This document shows positions 15,766 to 24,448 of a DNA stretch of 45,133 bases, in pieces. How positions within the stretch are numbered: the stretch's first letter is position 1; each line of letters opens with the position of its first letter. The stretch lies in NCBI GenBank assembly GCA_038063775.1, contig JBBTUK010000007.1, forward strand, positions 1 through 45,133, read 5' to 3'. The notes below the pieces were generated by a model. That model was not told the origin of the DNA, made no database searches, and was given only the letters and a program-made list of their open reading frames with translations. The position numbers and the translations under genes were made by a program. The DNA comes from UM-FILTER-42-9 sp038063775. Lineage in GTDB: Bacteria; Patescibacteriota; Minisyncoccia; Moranbacterales; UBA2206.

Positions 15766-16109
15766 CATTTCACCAGACGCCGGGTTGTGTTTCGCTCCAA
15801 ACGAACAACCTGTTGCTTGGGACCAATACAGCTAACCACAACCACCATATTGAATTTTTCCATTCTCCCGGGAGGAATCATATCCAAGACGATATCCTGG
15901 GTAAACTCCCTCATCATCGTCCGCTCTCCGAACCGCCTGCTCGCGACCGAAATCGCGAATATAACCGCGAAGAGTAGTATGGACCAGAGCGTCGCTAGAA
16001 TTCCCTCTAAAGAAGGAAAAGCTAAGGCTGACAGATACGCGGACAGATACAGCACGACACTGGCCCCGAGCGCAAATAACAATGCGATTCCATACCCTTT
16101 CTTTTCCAT
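15765..16109 (-). CDS. Small two-helix membrane protein, unrecognised
   Basis: 114 residues with a good SD (AAGGAG, 6 nt before the ATG). Two hydrophobic segments (about 8-31 and 38-56) are followed by a soluble tail that includes TQDIVLDMIPPGRMEKFNMV and a basic end. I do not recognise a family. It is the second gene after a decayed small membrane gene (16139-16331) that also has an SD. The two probably formed a two-gene unit, inserted between pth and dprA and opposite in direction to both. The good SD sites set this unit apart from most neighbours, as for purL/purM. Confidence 0.6.
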   Translation of the reverse strand: MEKKGYGIALLFALGASVVLYLSAYLSALAFPSLEGILATLWSILLFAVIFAISVASRRFGERTMMREFTQDIVLDMIPPGRMEKFNMVVVVSCIGPKQQVVRLERNTTRRLVK

Positions 16110-16138
16110 ACAGTTCTCCTTTTCGGCCTGTGTCTGGT

Positions 16139-16331
16139 TTATTCCTGAGAATTTTTGTCAGCCCGTATTTTTTTGTTGAGCAAGTACGCAAACAACCAAA
16201 ACATGGCAGTGGTTATGATACGGTAAAGTCCAGTGGGACGAAAAATACATTAAATCTTTGGGCCCGAACAAAGTTATAATGCCAAGAATAACACAAGCCC
16301 AAAATCCCACTACATACTATCTTTGGCTCAT
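16139..16331 (-). pseudogene. Decayed small membrane-protein gene (in-frame TAG and a frameshift)
   Basis: AAGGAG sits 5 nt before an ATG at 16331 that reads MSQR-stop (TAG at 16317-16319) and then continues in the same frame as YVVGFWACVILGIITLFG. After SSHW a shift of frame is needed to continue as GLYRIITTAMFWLFAYLLNK and end at TAA (16139-16141), 29 nt before the next gene. The two pieces together make a plausible 2-TM protein of about 63 residues. Either it is a real pseudogene or there are two base errors in the assembly. Confidence 0.5.
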
Positions 16332-16421
16332 GGCTTCTCCTTATATATTTTTGATTTGTCTTCCGCGATCCCGTACGTAAGTGGCATCTTTTCGTGAATA
16401 ATCACAAAAAAGATACGTTTT

Positions 16422-16556
16422 AACCCCACACCAATTGAGGATACGAGCTTTAAGCTCGTAAATATTTTTTCACTTTTTAAAACAGCGAGTGAAATAATTA
16501 TATAGAATACTCACACTCATATTACACACTGTCAAATCCTCAATTGGTGTGGGGTT
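16422..16556. repeat. 135-bp element with perfect 21-bp terminal inverted repeats
   Basis: Arms 16422-16442 and 16536-16556 are exact inverted copies (outer end AACCCCACACCAA). The interior is AT-rich and has a perfect hairpin ACGAGCTT-T-AAGCTCGT (16444-16460). No coding capacity. The ends resemble the arms of the element at 20293-20407 (CCCCGCACCAA). It has the form of a non-autonomous mobile element. Confidence 0.7.
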
Positions 16557-16732
16557 TTACCCTGGCAAAACTAAGGAGGATGTTTTGCTTCGGAACTTAC
16601 GGACGAGATCGCGGAAACCAATTCCGCCTCGGAATTGTCCCGAGTTTAGCGAGAGACCTCGTTTTATATGCTCTAAAAGAGCTTTTCTAACTTTAAAGGT
16701 GCGATGGACTAGTATAGCAGATTTTAGGAGTT

Positions 16733-16761
16733 TTGTCAATCGCCGAAAATGCTGTTATAGT
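16733..16761 (+). promoter_or_regulatory. dprA promoter
   Basis: TTGTCA (16733-16738), 17-bp spacer, TATAGT (16756-16761). The ATG is 9 nt after the -10, so the mRNA is essentially leaderless. This fixes the dprA start at 16771. Confidence 0.75.
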
Positions 16762-16770
16762 GGAAAAATA

Positions 16771-17853
16771 ATGAAATATCTCAATGCTTTAAATAAAATA
16801 TCCGGCGTCGGACCGCAGAAATTCAAGCTGCTTTTGAATTTTTTTGGGGCTTCGGAAAATATCTGGAAGGCTAGCCTCGATGATCTAATCCAGGCGCGCA
16901 TCAGCGATAAGCTAGCTGAAAAAGTTTTTGAAGAAAAAAGAACGCTTAATCCAGACACGGAATGGGAAAAGCTGGAAAAAGAGAACATTCAGATGATAAC
17001 CTTGAAAAGTCTCGACTATCCCCGCCTTCTGAAGGAAAGCGCCAATTCGCCTTACATTATATATATGAAGGGGGACATATCTATTCTGGAGGATCCCGCT
17101 CCGCTGGTTTCGATTGTCGGATCACGCAAATTCACTTCTTACGGAGCGCAGGCCACTGAAACTCTGGCCCGTGATCTGGCCAACGCGGGAATGACGGTAG
17201 TAAGCGGCATGGCACTCGGCATAGACACTTTCGCCCACCGCGGAGCGCTTAGTGCCGGAGGAAAAACCATCGCCGTGCTTGGAAACAGCTTGGATGATAA
17301 AAACATTTATCCTCGCAACAATTTTAATTTGTCCCGCGACATCTTGGAGAATGGATTGCTCTTGAGCGAATATCCGCTGGAAACTTCCGCCGGACCGCTT
17401 ACTTTTCCGGCGCGAAACCGAATCATCGCCGGATTGTCTTTGGGCACAGTAGTCGTGGAAGCGGGAGAGACCAGTGGCGCCCTCATAACCGCCGAAATGG
17501 CGCTGGAATACAATCGGGAAGTTTTTGCCGTCCCGGGCCCGATCTTTTCAGCGCAATCAGTTGGCACCAATAATCTCCTCCGAAAAGGCGCCAAGTTGGT
17601 GACGGGTATAAAAGATATTCTGGAAGAACTGAATCTGAAAAGCGAAACGGGATTAGCCCCAGCCCAGCCGAAAATACCGGCCAGCAAAGAGGAGGAAGCT
17701 TTGCTCAATGTTTTGAGCAGCGAACCCCTTCACATTGACAATATCGCAAAAATATCTAAACTGGGAACAGCCACCTCCGCTTCTACGCTTTCTTTAATGG
17801 AGATAAAAGGCTGGGCGAAAAATATCGGGGGGCAAAATTATATTTTAACTTAA
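16771..17853 (+). CDS. dprA: DNA-processing protein DprA
   Basis: 360 residues. The N-terminal helix-hairpin-helix is ISGVGPQKFKLLLNFFG (about 9-25). The Rossmann-like DprA core includes SIVGSRKFTSYG, VVSGMALGIDTFAHRGAL, FPARNRIIAGLS and GETSGALITAEMALEYNREV. The C-terminal winged helix follows (about 300-360). DprA loads RecA onto incoming single strands during natural transformation, which fits the DNA-uptake lifestyle proposed for CPR cells (inference). The open frame extends 74 codons upstream through an inverted-repeat element, but promoter and homology put the start at 16771. Confidence 0.96.
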   Translation: MKYLNALNKISGVGPQKFKLLLNFFGASENIWKASLDDLIQARISDKLAEKVFEEKRTLNPDTEWEKLEKENIQMITLKSLDYPRLLKESANSPYIIYMKGDISILEDPAPLVSIVGSRKFTSYGAQATETLARDLANAGMTVVSGMALGIDTFAHRGALSAGGKTIAVLGNSLDDKNIYPRNNFNLSRDILENGLLLSEYPLETSAGPLTFPARNRIIAGLSLGTVVVEAGETSGALITAEMALEYNREVFAVPGPIFSAQSVGTNNLLRKGAKLVTGIKDILEELNLKSETGLAPAQPKIPASKEEEALLNVLSSEPLHIDNIAKISKLGTATSASTLSLMEIKGWAKNIGGQNYILT

Positions 17854-18032
17854 ATTCCTAATTTCTAATATCTAATTCCTAATCAAATCCCAATTTCTTA
17901 ATGACAAATGACCAAAAATTTAGATATTAGACATTTGGGCATTGAAAATTGTTTAGAAATTAGAAATTGAATATCTCAAAGCTCAAAAAAAAGTATAAAA
18001 AAATATTTGATACATCAAAAATAATAAGAATC
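17854..18032. repeat. AT-rich ttagaaatt/aatttctaa repeats between dprA and topA
   Basis: Tandem and inverted words (taatttctaatatctaattcc, ttagaaattagaaattg) fill the spacer. Similar words occur inside the rlmN coding region at 34545-34610. No gene or clear promoter is present. Confidence 0.55.
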
Positions 18033-20282
18033 ATGAAACTAGTAATAGTCGAGTCTCCGACCAAAGCCAAAACCATTTCAAAATTTCTTGGCGGAAAATA
18101 TACCGTCAAATCTTCCTATGGCCACATTCGCGATCTGCCTAAGAAGGAAATGGGCATCGATATTGAAAACGATTTTGAGCCAAAATATATCATTCCGACG
18201 ACCGCCGAAAAAAGGGTGGCGGAACTTAAAAAATTAGCGCAAAAAGCAGAAACAGTGATTCTCGCTACTGACGAAGACCGCGAAGGAGAAGCTATTTCCT
18301 GGCACTTGGTAAGCGCGCTCGGTCTCGCGCTGGCCAAAACGGAACGGATCGTCTTCCACGAGATTACCAAAAAAGCGATTGAAAAAGCACTGGAAAATCC
18401 TAGAAAAATAGACTTAAAATTAGTGGACGCCCAGCAGGCCAGGCGCGTTTTAGACCGTCTGGTCGGCTATGAGCTTTCGCCCTTTCTCTGGAAAAAAATC
18501 CGCCGGGGCCTCTCCGCCGGACGGGTGCAATCAGTGGCGCTCCGGCTCATCGTGGAGCGTGAAAGGGAAATCCAGAATTTCAAGCCGGAAGAATATTGGG
18601 CTGTTAGTGCGCTTTTGAAAAATTCCGCTTCGAACGCCCAAGAATTCGAGGCTAGACTCAGCAAAGAAAATGAAAAAAGTTTGGGCAAGATGGGAATAAA
18701 AAACAAGGGGCAGGCGGAAAAAATCGTTAAATTTTTGGAAAAAGCCGACTACAGAATTTTGGGCGTGGCGAAAAAGGAAATTCAAAAAACTCCTTCACCT
18801 GCCTACACAACCTCCACTTTGCAGCAGGACGCCAACAATAAGCTTGGTTTTAGCTCCAAACAAACCATGGTCATCGCCCAGCAGCTTTATGAAGGCATTG
18901 ATATCGGTTCCGGTGGCCCGATCGGTCTCATCACTTATATGAGGACCGACTCGGTGAATTTATCCATGGAATCGATGCTCGCCGCCAGAAAAGCGATCAA
19001 AAAAAAATTCGGGTCAAAATACGCTCTGGATAATCCCCGTTTTTACAAAACCAAATCCAAAGGCGCTCAGGAAGCCCATGAAGCGATCCGACCGACCTAC
19101 CCGGAAAAAGATCCGGAGTCGCTGAAAGACAATCTAGAGCTCAATCAATATAAATTATATAAACTCATCTGGCAAAGGATGCTGGCCAGCCAAATGAGCA
19201 CCGCCATCCTCAATTCCGTGATGATTGACGTTGAAGCCAGACAAAAAGGGTTGAAAAATTTTTACACTTTGCGCGCTAATGGCTCATCTATCAAGTTTGA
19301 CGGATATTTAAAAATTTACGGAGACAAAATTCCCGTCACGGAAAACATTCTTCCCGAACTCAAGGAAAATGAAATTTTGGAACTGCTGAAAATCCTCTCC
19401 GCCCAGAAATTTACCCAACCCCCCGCCCGCTACAGCGAAGCGGCACTAGTCAAGGTTTTGGAAGAGTTCGGCATTGGACGCCCTTCGACCTACGCGCCGA
19501 CCATTTCCACCGTCATTGAAAGAAAATACGTGGCCAAAGATGAAAACAAAAAACTTTTTCCGGAGGAGATCGGGTTTTTAGTTTCCGACCTTCTGGTAGA
19601 GCACTTTTCCGAAATCGTCAATTATAAATTTACCGCTAAAATGGAAGGTGACCTGGATGAAATTGCCGAGGGACGCAAAAAATGGGTGCCGGTTATCCGG
19701 GATTTTTACAGACCTTTCCATAAAAATCTGAAAGAGAAAACCAAGGAGGTTAAAAAGGAAGATTTCGTCGAGAAGATCGGGCGAAATTGCCCCGATTGTG
19801 GGGGATATCTGGTCATGAAGTTCGGACGCTTCGGCAAATTCATCGCTTGCTCCAATTATCCCGAGTGCCGTTATACGGAAAAGACTGAGGCAGAAAAAAA
19901 AGTTGATGAAGAAAACAAGGGGGAGCTCTGTGAGACGTGCGGAGCGCCGATGGTAGTAAAACGGGGAAAATTTGGAGTGTTTTTGGGCTGCTCTAATTAT
20001 CCGGAATGCAAGAGCATAAAAAGGATTGAAAAAAAAGTCGGCGTGAAGTGCCCGAAATGTCAGCCTACGGCTGATCACCCGCAGGGTGACATCGTAGAAA
20101 AAAAGTCTAAGCGTGGAAGAATCTTTTATGGCTGCAGCACTTATCCTAAATGCGATTTTGCCCTTTGGAGCAAGCCGACCGGAGAAAAGTGCCCAAAGTG
20201 CGGATCGCTTCTGGTCTTCGCCGCCCAGGGAAAGACAAAATGCTCAAACAAGGAGTGCGAAGCGGCCAATGATAAAAAATAA
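18033..20282 (+). CDS. topA: DNA topoisomerase I
   Basis: 749 residues from MKLVIVESPTKAKTISKFLG at 18033. The frame extends 22 codons upstream, but homology starts here. The Toprim domain has ATDEDREGEAISWHL (about 85-99). The active-site tyrosine lies in LITYMRTDSVNLS (about 302-314). Three C-terminal four-cysteine zinc ribbons follow (CPDCGG..C..YPEC, CETCGAP..C..YPEC, CPKC..C..YPKC) plus a final CPKCGS module. It relaxes negative supercoils. In the third ribbon, residues 677-684 (QPTADHPQ) are an insertion encoded by two adjacent perfect hairpins. Confidence 0.97.
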   Translation: MKLVIVESPTKAKTISKFLGGKYTVKSSYGHIRDLPKKEMGIDIENDFEPKYIIPTTAEKRVAELKKLAQKAETVILATDEDREGEAISWHLVSALGLALAKTERIVFHEITKKAIEKALENPRKIDLKLVDAQQARRVLDRLVGYELSPFLWKKIRRGLSAGRVQSVALRLIVEREREIQNFKPEEYWAVSALLKNSASNAQEFEARLSKENEKSLGKMGIKNKGQAEKIVKFLEKADYRILGVAKKEIQKTPSPAYTTSTLQQDANNKLGFSSKQTMVIAQQLYEGIDIGSGGPIGLITYMRTDSVNLSMESMLAARKAIKKKFGSKYALDNPRFYKTKSKGAQEAHEAIRPTYPEKDPESLKDNLELNQYKLYKLIWQRMLASQMSTAILNSVMIDVEARQKGLKNFYTLRANGSSIKFDGYLKIYGDKIPVTENILPELKENEILELLKILSAQKFTQPPARYSEAALVKVLEEFGIGRPSTYAPTISTVIERKYVAKDENKKLFPEEIGFLVSDLLVEHFSEIVNYKFTAKMEGDLDEIAEGRKKWVPVIRDFYRPFHKNLKEKTKEVKKEDFVEKIGRNCPDCGGYLVMKFGRFGKFIACSNYPECRYTEKTEAEKKVDEENKGELCETCGAPMVVKRGKFGVFLGCSNYPECKSIKRIEKKVGVKCPKCQPTADHPQGDIVEKKSKRGRIFYGCSTYPKCDFALWSKPTGEKCPKCGSLLVFAAQGKTKCSNKECEAANDKK
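20060..20089. repeat. Two tandem 15-bp hairpins inside topA
   Basis: TCAGCC-TAC-GGCTGA (20060-20074) is followed without spacing by TCACCC-GCA-GGGTGA (20075-20089). Both are perfect. They encode QPTADHPQG between two halves of a zinc ribbon where homologues run CPKCGGDIV. Confidence 0.7.
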
Positions 20283-20292
20283 AAACGGCGGA

Positions 20293-20407
20293 GCCCCGCA
20301 CCAACCTGATCAGTTAACCTAATAGTGTCTGAATCCAAGCCGAAGACGATTCCCGAGTGCCAAAATTTTATACCCACAGAAAAGCTTTTTTGAGGTTGGT
20401 GCTGGGG
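20293..20407. repeat. 115-bp inverted-repeat element between topA and rel
   Basis: GCACCAACCT (20297-20306) pairs with AGGTTGGTGC (20393-20402). CCCC (20293-20296) and GGGG (20404-20407) extend the arms across one bulged base. The outer ends resemble those of the element at 16422-16556. No T-run follows, so it is not a simple terminator. Confidence 0.6.
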
Positions 20408-20477
20408 ACGCTTTGAAAAATAATCGGGCAAATTTTTGTTGAAAAATATTGAGATCTTGATTGTAGTAAATTAAAGC

Positions 20478-21956
20478 ATGTTAAGCATACAAGATGTTTT
20501 TAAAAACCTAAGAGTAGCGCTCACGCCCGAACGGGAAGCGCTGATTAAAAGCGCCTATGAATTTGCAGAATTTGCCCACCGCGGACAAAAAAGAAGATCA
20601 GGAGAAGATTATATCCAGCATCCTTTAGGCACTGCGTTTAATCTAGCCCGGATTGGAATGGGTTCAAAAACAATTGCCGCGGGACTCCTGCACGATGTTC
20701 CCGAAGACACCGAGGTTACCATGCAAGAACTGGAACAAAAATTCGGCCATGAAATTTCCTTCATTGTTTCCGGAGTCACTAAGCTGGGAAGAATAAAATT
20801 GCGAGGGACAAAAGAAGAGCTCTATCTGGAAAATTTGCGCAAAATGTTTTTGGCCATGGCCTCGGATATCCGGGTAGTTCTCATCAAGCTGGCTGACCGG
20901 CTCAACAACGTGGAAACATTGGAAGCGCTCCCGGAAGAAAAACGAAAAAGGATTGCTTTGGAAACCATGGAGGTTTTCGTTCCCATTGCCAATCGCCTGG
21001 GAATCGGAGAGCTTAAATCAAAACTTGAAGATTTGTGTTTCAAATATCTGGATCCGGAAAATTACGAATACACGAAAAAGATCAGAGACGAAGTTTTTGG
21101 CGAAAGGAAAAAAAACCTGGAGAAATCAGTGCAAGTTTTAAAAAAAGAACTTCTCAAAGACGGAATTAAGGTAATTGAAATTTACGGCCGGGTGAAGTCG
21201 ATCTACAGCCTTTTTCAAAAGCTTAAAAAGCACGAGATGAATATAGACAAAGTTTACGACTTGGCCGGGATAAGGATCATCGTTCCGGGAGTGGCCGACT
21301 GCTATGAGGCGCTGGGCATAGTCCACAAAAAATATCACCCGCTGGTCGGCCGGATCAAGGATTACATATCCCTGCCCAAGCCTAACGGCTATCAATCCAT
21401 CCACACGACCATCTTCGGCCTGGACGGAAAAATCATGGAGGTTCAGATCAGGACGAAAAAAATGCACGATGAAGCGGAATTCGGAATTGCCGCCCACTGG
21501 GTCTACAGTGAAGAAAGAAAAGACTGGAAATCGATTTTTTTCAAGAAAAAGAGCAAGGTTCCGGAAGAGGAACTGGTCTGGGTGAAACAGCTCCGCGAGT
21601 GGCAAAATGAAATCGGCAAAGATAACCAGGAATTTTTAGAGAGTCTCAAGTTTGATTTTTTTAAAAATCACATCTTTGCTTTCACTCCCCGCGGCGATGT
21701 GATCGACCTTCCCGAAGAAGCCACTCCCATAGATTTTGCCTACCAAGTCCACAGCGAGATTGGCAATCGCGCGCTAGGCGCCAAAGCTGACGGGAAAATG
21801 GTCCCGCTTGATTATAAAATAAAAAACGGCGAAGTGATTGAGATAATCGTTTCCAAAGAAAACAAAAACCCCAGCCAGGACTGGCTGAGGTTCGTCAGGA
21901 CAACACTCGCCAAAAGTCAGATAAAAAAATCGGAGAAAAAGAAGAACCTGGTCTAG
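20478..21956 (+). CDS. rel: RelA/SpoT-type (p)ppGpp synthetase/hydrolase, short C-terminus
   Basis: 492 residues. The HD hydrolase domain is HPLGTAFNLARIG...LLHDVPEDT (about 48-80). The synthetase domain contains RVKSIYSLFQKL, YDLAGIRIIVP, LPKPNGYQSIHTT and EVQIRT (about 235-335). The TGS domain begins IFAFTPRGDVIDLPEEATPIDFA (about 396 on). The protein stops right after TGS, so the helical, zinc-finger and ACT regulatory modules of classical Rel (about 730 residues) are absent. Its stop TAG overlaps the stop of the convergent Clp gene within a shared CTAG. No SD precedes the ATG. Confidence 0.95.
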   Translation: MLSIQDVFKNLRVALTPEREALIKSAYEFAEFAHRGQKRRSGEDYIQHPLGTAFNLARIGMGSKTIAAGLLHDVPEDTEVTMQELEQKFGHEISFIVSGVTKLGRIKLRGTKEELYLENLRKMFLAMASDIRVVLIKLADRLNNVETLEALPEEKRKRIALETMEVFVPIANRLGIGELKSKLEDLCFKYLDPENYEYTKKIRDEVFGERKKNLEKSVQVLKKELLKDGIKVIEIYGRVKSIYSLFQKLKKHEMNIDKVYDLAGIRIIVPGVADCYEALGIVHKKYHPLVGRIKDYISLPKPNGYQSIHTTIFGLDGKIMEVQIRTKKMHDEAEFGIAAHWVYSEERKDWKSIFFKKKSKVPEEELVWVKQLREWQNEIGKDNQEFLESLKFDFFKNHIFAFTPRGDVIDLPEEATPIDFAYQVHSEIGNRALGAKADGKMVPLDYKIKNGEVIEIIVSKENKNPSQDWLRFVRTTLAKSQIKKSEKKKNLV

Positions 21957-24448
21957 TCCATGTCTTCGGCTTTCAGTTCTATTTCCTCCCCCTCGGACAC
22001 ATTTCCCTCAACTATCTTTTTCGCCAGAATATCTTCGATTTTATCTTGAACAAAATGCTTAATGGAGCGGGCGCCGAATATCGGGTCGTAGCCTTTTTCA
22101 ATTATTTTCAAAATCAAGTCTTCTCCGAAGTTTATTTTGATATTTTTATTTTTATAAATCCTGGCGGCCATATTTTTCAAAATCAGATTGGCAACGTCCG
22201 TAAGTTCGTCTCCTTCAAGGCTTTTGAAGAACAAGACATTTTCAAAACGATTCAAAAATTCCGGCCGAAAAATTCGGGAAGAAATGGCATAATCAATCAC
22301 CTGCTTATGGATCGTTTCATTTGAATAGCCACTTTCAATGCCATCTTTTATTATTTCCGCTCCGGCATTAGAAGTAGCGATTATTATCATATTCTTGAAA
22401 ATTATCTTTTTTCCAAAAGCGTCCGTCAGCCAGCCTTCGTCCAGGATCTGCAAGAACAAGTTTAAAATTTCCGGATAAGCTTTTTCGATTTCATCCAAGA
22501 GCAAAACGGAAAATGGTTTTTCAGAAACTTCCGCGAGAAATTTTGAATGAGTCCCTAGCTTTTCCTGGCCCAGAATTCTTTCTACTGAATCTGCTGACTG
22601 GTATTCGCTCATATCCAGCCTTATCATCTTGTCTTCATGCCCGAAATAAGCCTCAGCTAAAGCTTTTGCCGTTTCTGTTTTGCCGACTCCGGTGCCACCG
22701 AGGAAAAGAAAGCTTCCAATCGGCTTGCTCCGGTCGGATATTCCCGATCTGGCCCGCAGCATCACTTGAGATATCTGTTTGATGATTTCGTCTTGCCCAA
22801 TAACGCGCTTTTTAAGAATCGCCTCAAGATTCATGAGCTTTTTTTGTTCCGTAGCGCCTATCTCTCCCAGAGGAATTTTGGTTTTTTCAGAAAAAACTTT
22901 ATCTACATCCTCTTTGAGAACAAAAAAATTGCTTGAGTTTTGCCCCCAGGACACAAGCACCTCCTCCAATATGTCAAGCGCTTTTTCCGGCATCGGAGTA
23001 TCGGTTATATATTGATCAGCCAGCTTCACAATTTCTTCAATCGCCTGGTAGGTGACCAAAATCCTTTTTTGCTCTTCTTTTTCCAAAAAATTAAGCATGG
23101 CCAGCTTGGTTTCCTTACCCGATAGCTCTTCCAGAATTATTTTATCCACATATTTCATCAGGGAAGTCTTTTTTTCCAGACTCACGTGAAAATCTTGCGA
23201 AGTGGTTGTGCCAATCAGCTGGAAGGTCGGGATGGCCAAATAATCAAATAGAATTGGAGAAATATCGACTTTCAATTTTCCTTCGCCGGAAATAAATTCA
23301 TGGATGTTATCAATGAACAATATTACATTTCCGGCAAACGCGGCCTGGACAAAGATCTTGTTCAGTTCGATCATCAGCTCATTGCCGTTATATTCGGAAA
23401 TTACCTGATCCAGCTGGATTTCAACCAGGCGCTTATACTTTAGGGCGGGATTGGTTTTCTCTTCTTTTATTTTTTTGGCCAGTAAATTAATCAGGGTCTT
23501 TTTTCCAACTCCGGGCTCGCCAATCAATAAAAAACTGTTTTGGCTCGGACGGGAGAGAATAATTTCAGCCAATTCAATCTCTTTATTCCGTCCCATCATA
23601 TATGAATACTTAAAACGATCCGCTCCCCTGGGCAGATTGAGTGCATATTTGTCCAACTCCACGGTATAGCCGAAATGCCAATATTTTCCGATGGGAGTTA
23701 CAGCTGCCAAATTTTCTTCTGTCCAGAATTTTCGTTTCTTCCTCTTCTTTATCTCGCTTCCTTTTTCCCAAGTGATGATTTCATTGAAGCTTTCCAGACT
23801 CAGTCCGCTATTCTGCAATTCCTTTTCCAGCGCCTTTTTATTGGCAAACAGTGTTTTTATTCTTGCCTCTTCTCCAGAAAATCCCATCCGGTTCCAGATT
23901 CGCAAAAACCACCTTTCTTGAGAAAGTTCCTGCAAATTTTTTTCTTCGCTGTCTGACTGGACATATCTTTTATAATCAACAAACGCCGAGATAGCTATGG
24001 CAGATAAAAATAATGAGGAAAGAAAGAAAATAGCAGAGCTTACCACCGCCAGAAGGCCGTAGCTGTCATTCCGAAAAAGAAGGTTCGAGAAGACAAAAAA
24101 AGAGGAAAGCAAAAACGCGGGTAAAATTATCCAACTGATCAGAATGACTGGCACGAGTGTCAAAGTAATTGCTTCGATTGACAGTCCCAGCAGAATGACC
24201 ACGCTACGAGCTATAGACCCCATGACCCGGGAAAAGAGATTGTTAAAAAGTTTTTGGAGAAACAAAAGCGGATGAAGTCCGCGCCAGTTGGAAAAAGTGA
24301 TGTCCTTTCTCCAAGGCGAAAAAAGCGTTCTGAATAAAATTTTGATTGAAAAAAATTTCCAAAAAAATTTAACAAAATTCCTCATTATCAGAAAGACATT
24401 TTTAAGTCCTTTCGAATAATGCCAAATAAAATATTCCGTGATCAACAT
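21953..24448 (-). CDS. Membrane-anchored Clp/Hsp100-type AAA+ ATPase with degenerate first module
   Basis: 831 residues. The N-terminal 165 hold hydrophobic segments (about 79-125 and 129-158), unlike soluble ClpA/B/C. AAA1 has Walker A GEPGVGKK (310-317), where the usual Thr/Ser after GK is Lys, and Walker B VILFIDN (375-381), where the catalytic Glu is Asn. AAA2 is intact: GGTGVGKT (584-591), SVLLLDEIEKA (648-658), sensor TSN, arginine finger in FLNRFENV (R735) and a D2-small domain. No clear ClpP-docking tripeptide is seen. It overlaps the parB end by 7 nt, so it is translationally coupled to parB. The likely role is a membrane-tethered unfoldase or remodeller; substrates are unknown. Confidence 0.9.
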   Translation of the reverse strand: MLITEYFIWHYSKGLKNVFLIMRNFVKFFWKFFSIKILFRTLFSPWRKDITFSNWRGLHPLLFLQKLFNNLFSRVMGSIARSVVILLGLSIEAITLTLVPVILISWIILPAFLLSSFFVFSNLLFRNDSYGLLAVVSSAIFFLSSLFLSAIAISAFVDYKRYVQSDSEEKNLQELSQERWFLRIWNRMGFSGEEARIKTLFANKKALEKELQNSGLSLESFNEIITWEKGSEIKKRKKRKFWTEENLAAVTPIGKYWHFGYTVELDKYALNLPRGADRFKYSYMMGRNKEIELAEIILSRPSQNSFLLIGEPGVGKKTLINLLAKKIKEEKTNPALKYKRLVEIQLDQVISEYNGNELMIELNKIFVQAAFAGNVILFIDNIHEFISGEGKLKVDISPILFDYLAIPTFQLIGTTTSQDFHVSLEKKTSLMKYVDKIILEELSGKETKLAMLNFLEKEEQKRILVTYQAIEEIVKLADQYITDTPMPEKALDILEEVLVSWGQNSSNFFVLKEDVDKVFSEKTKIPLGEIGATEQKKLMNLEAILKKRVIGQDEIIKQISQVMLRARSGISDRSKPIGSFLFLGGTGVGKTETAKALAEAYFGHEDKMIRLDMSEYQSADSVERILGQEKLGTHSKFLAEVSEKPFSVLLLDEIEKAYPEILNLFLQILDEGWLTDAFGKKIIFKNMIIIATSNAGAEIIKDGIESGYSNETIHKQVIDYAISSRIFRPEFLNRFENVLFFKSLEGDELTDVANLILKNMAARIYKNKNIKINFGEDLILKIIEKGYDPIFGARSIKHFVQDKIEDILAKKIVEGNVSEGEEIELKAEDMD

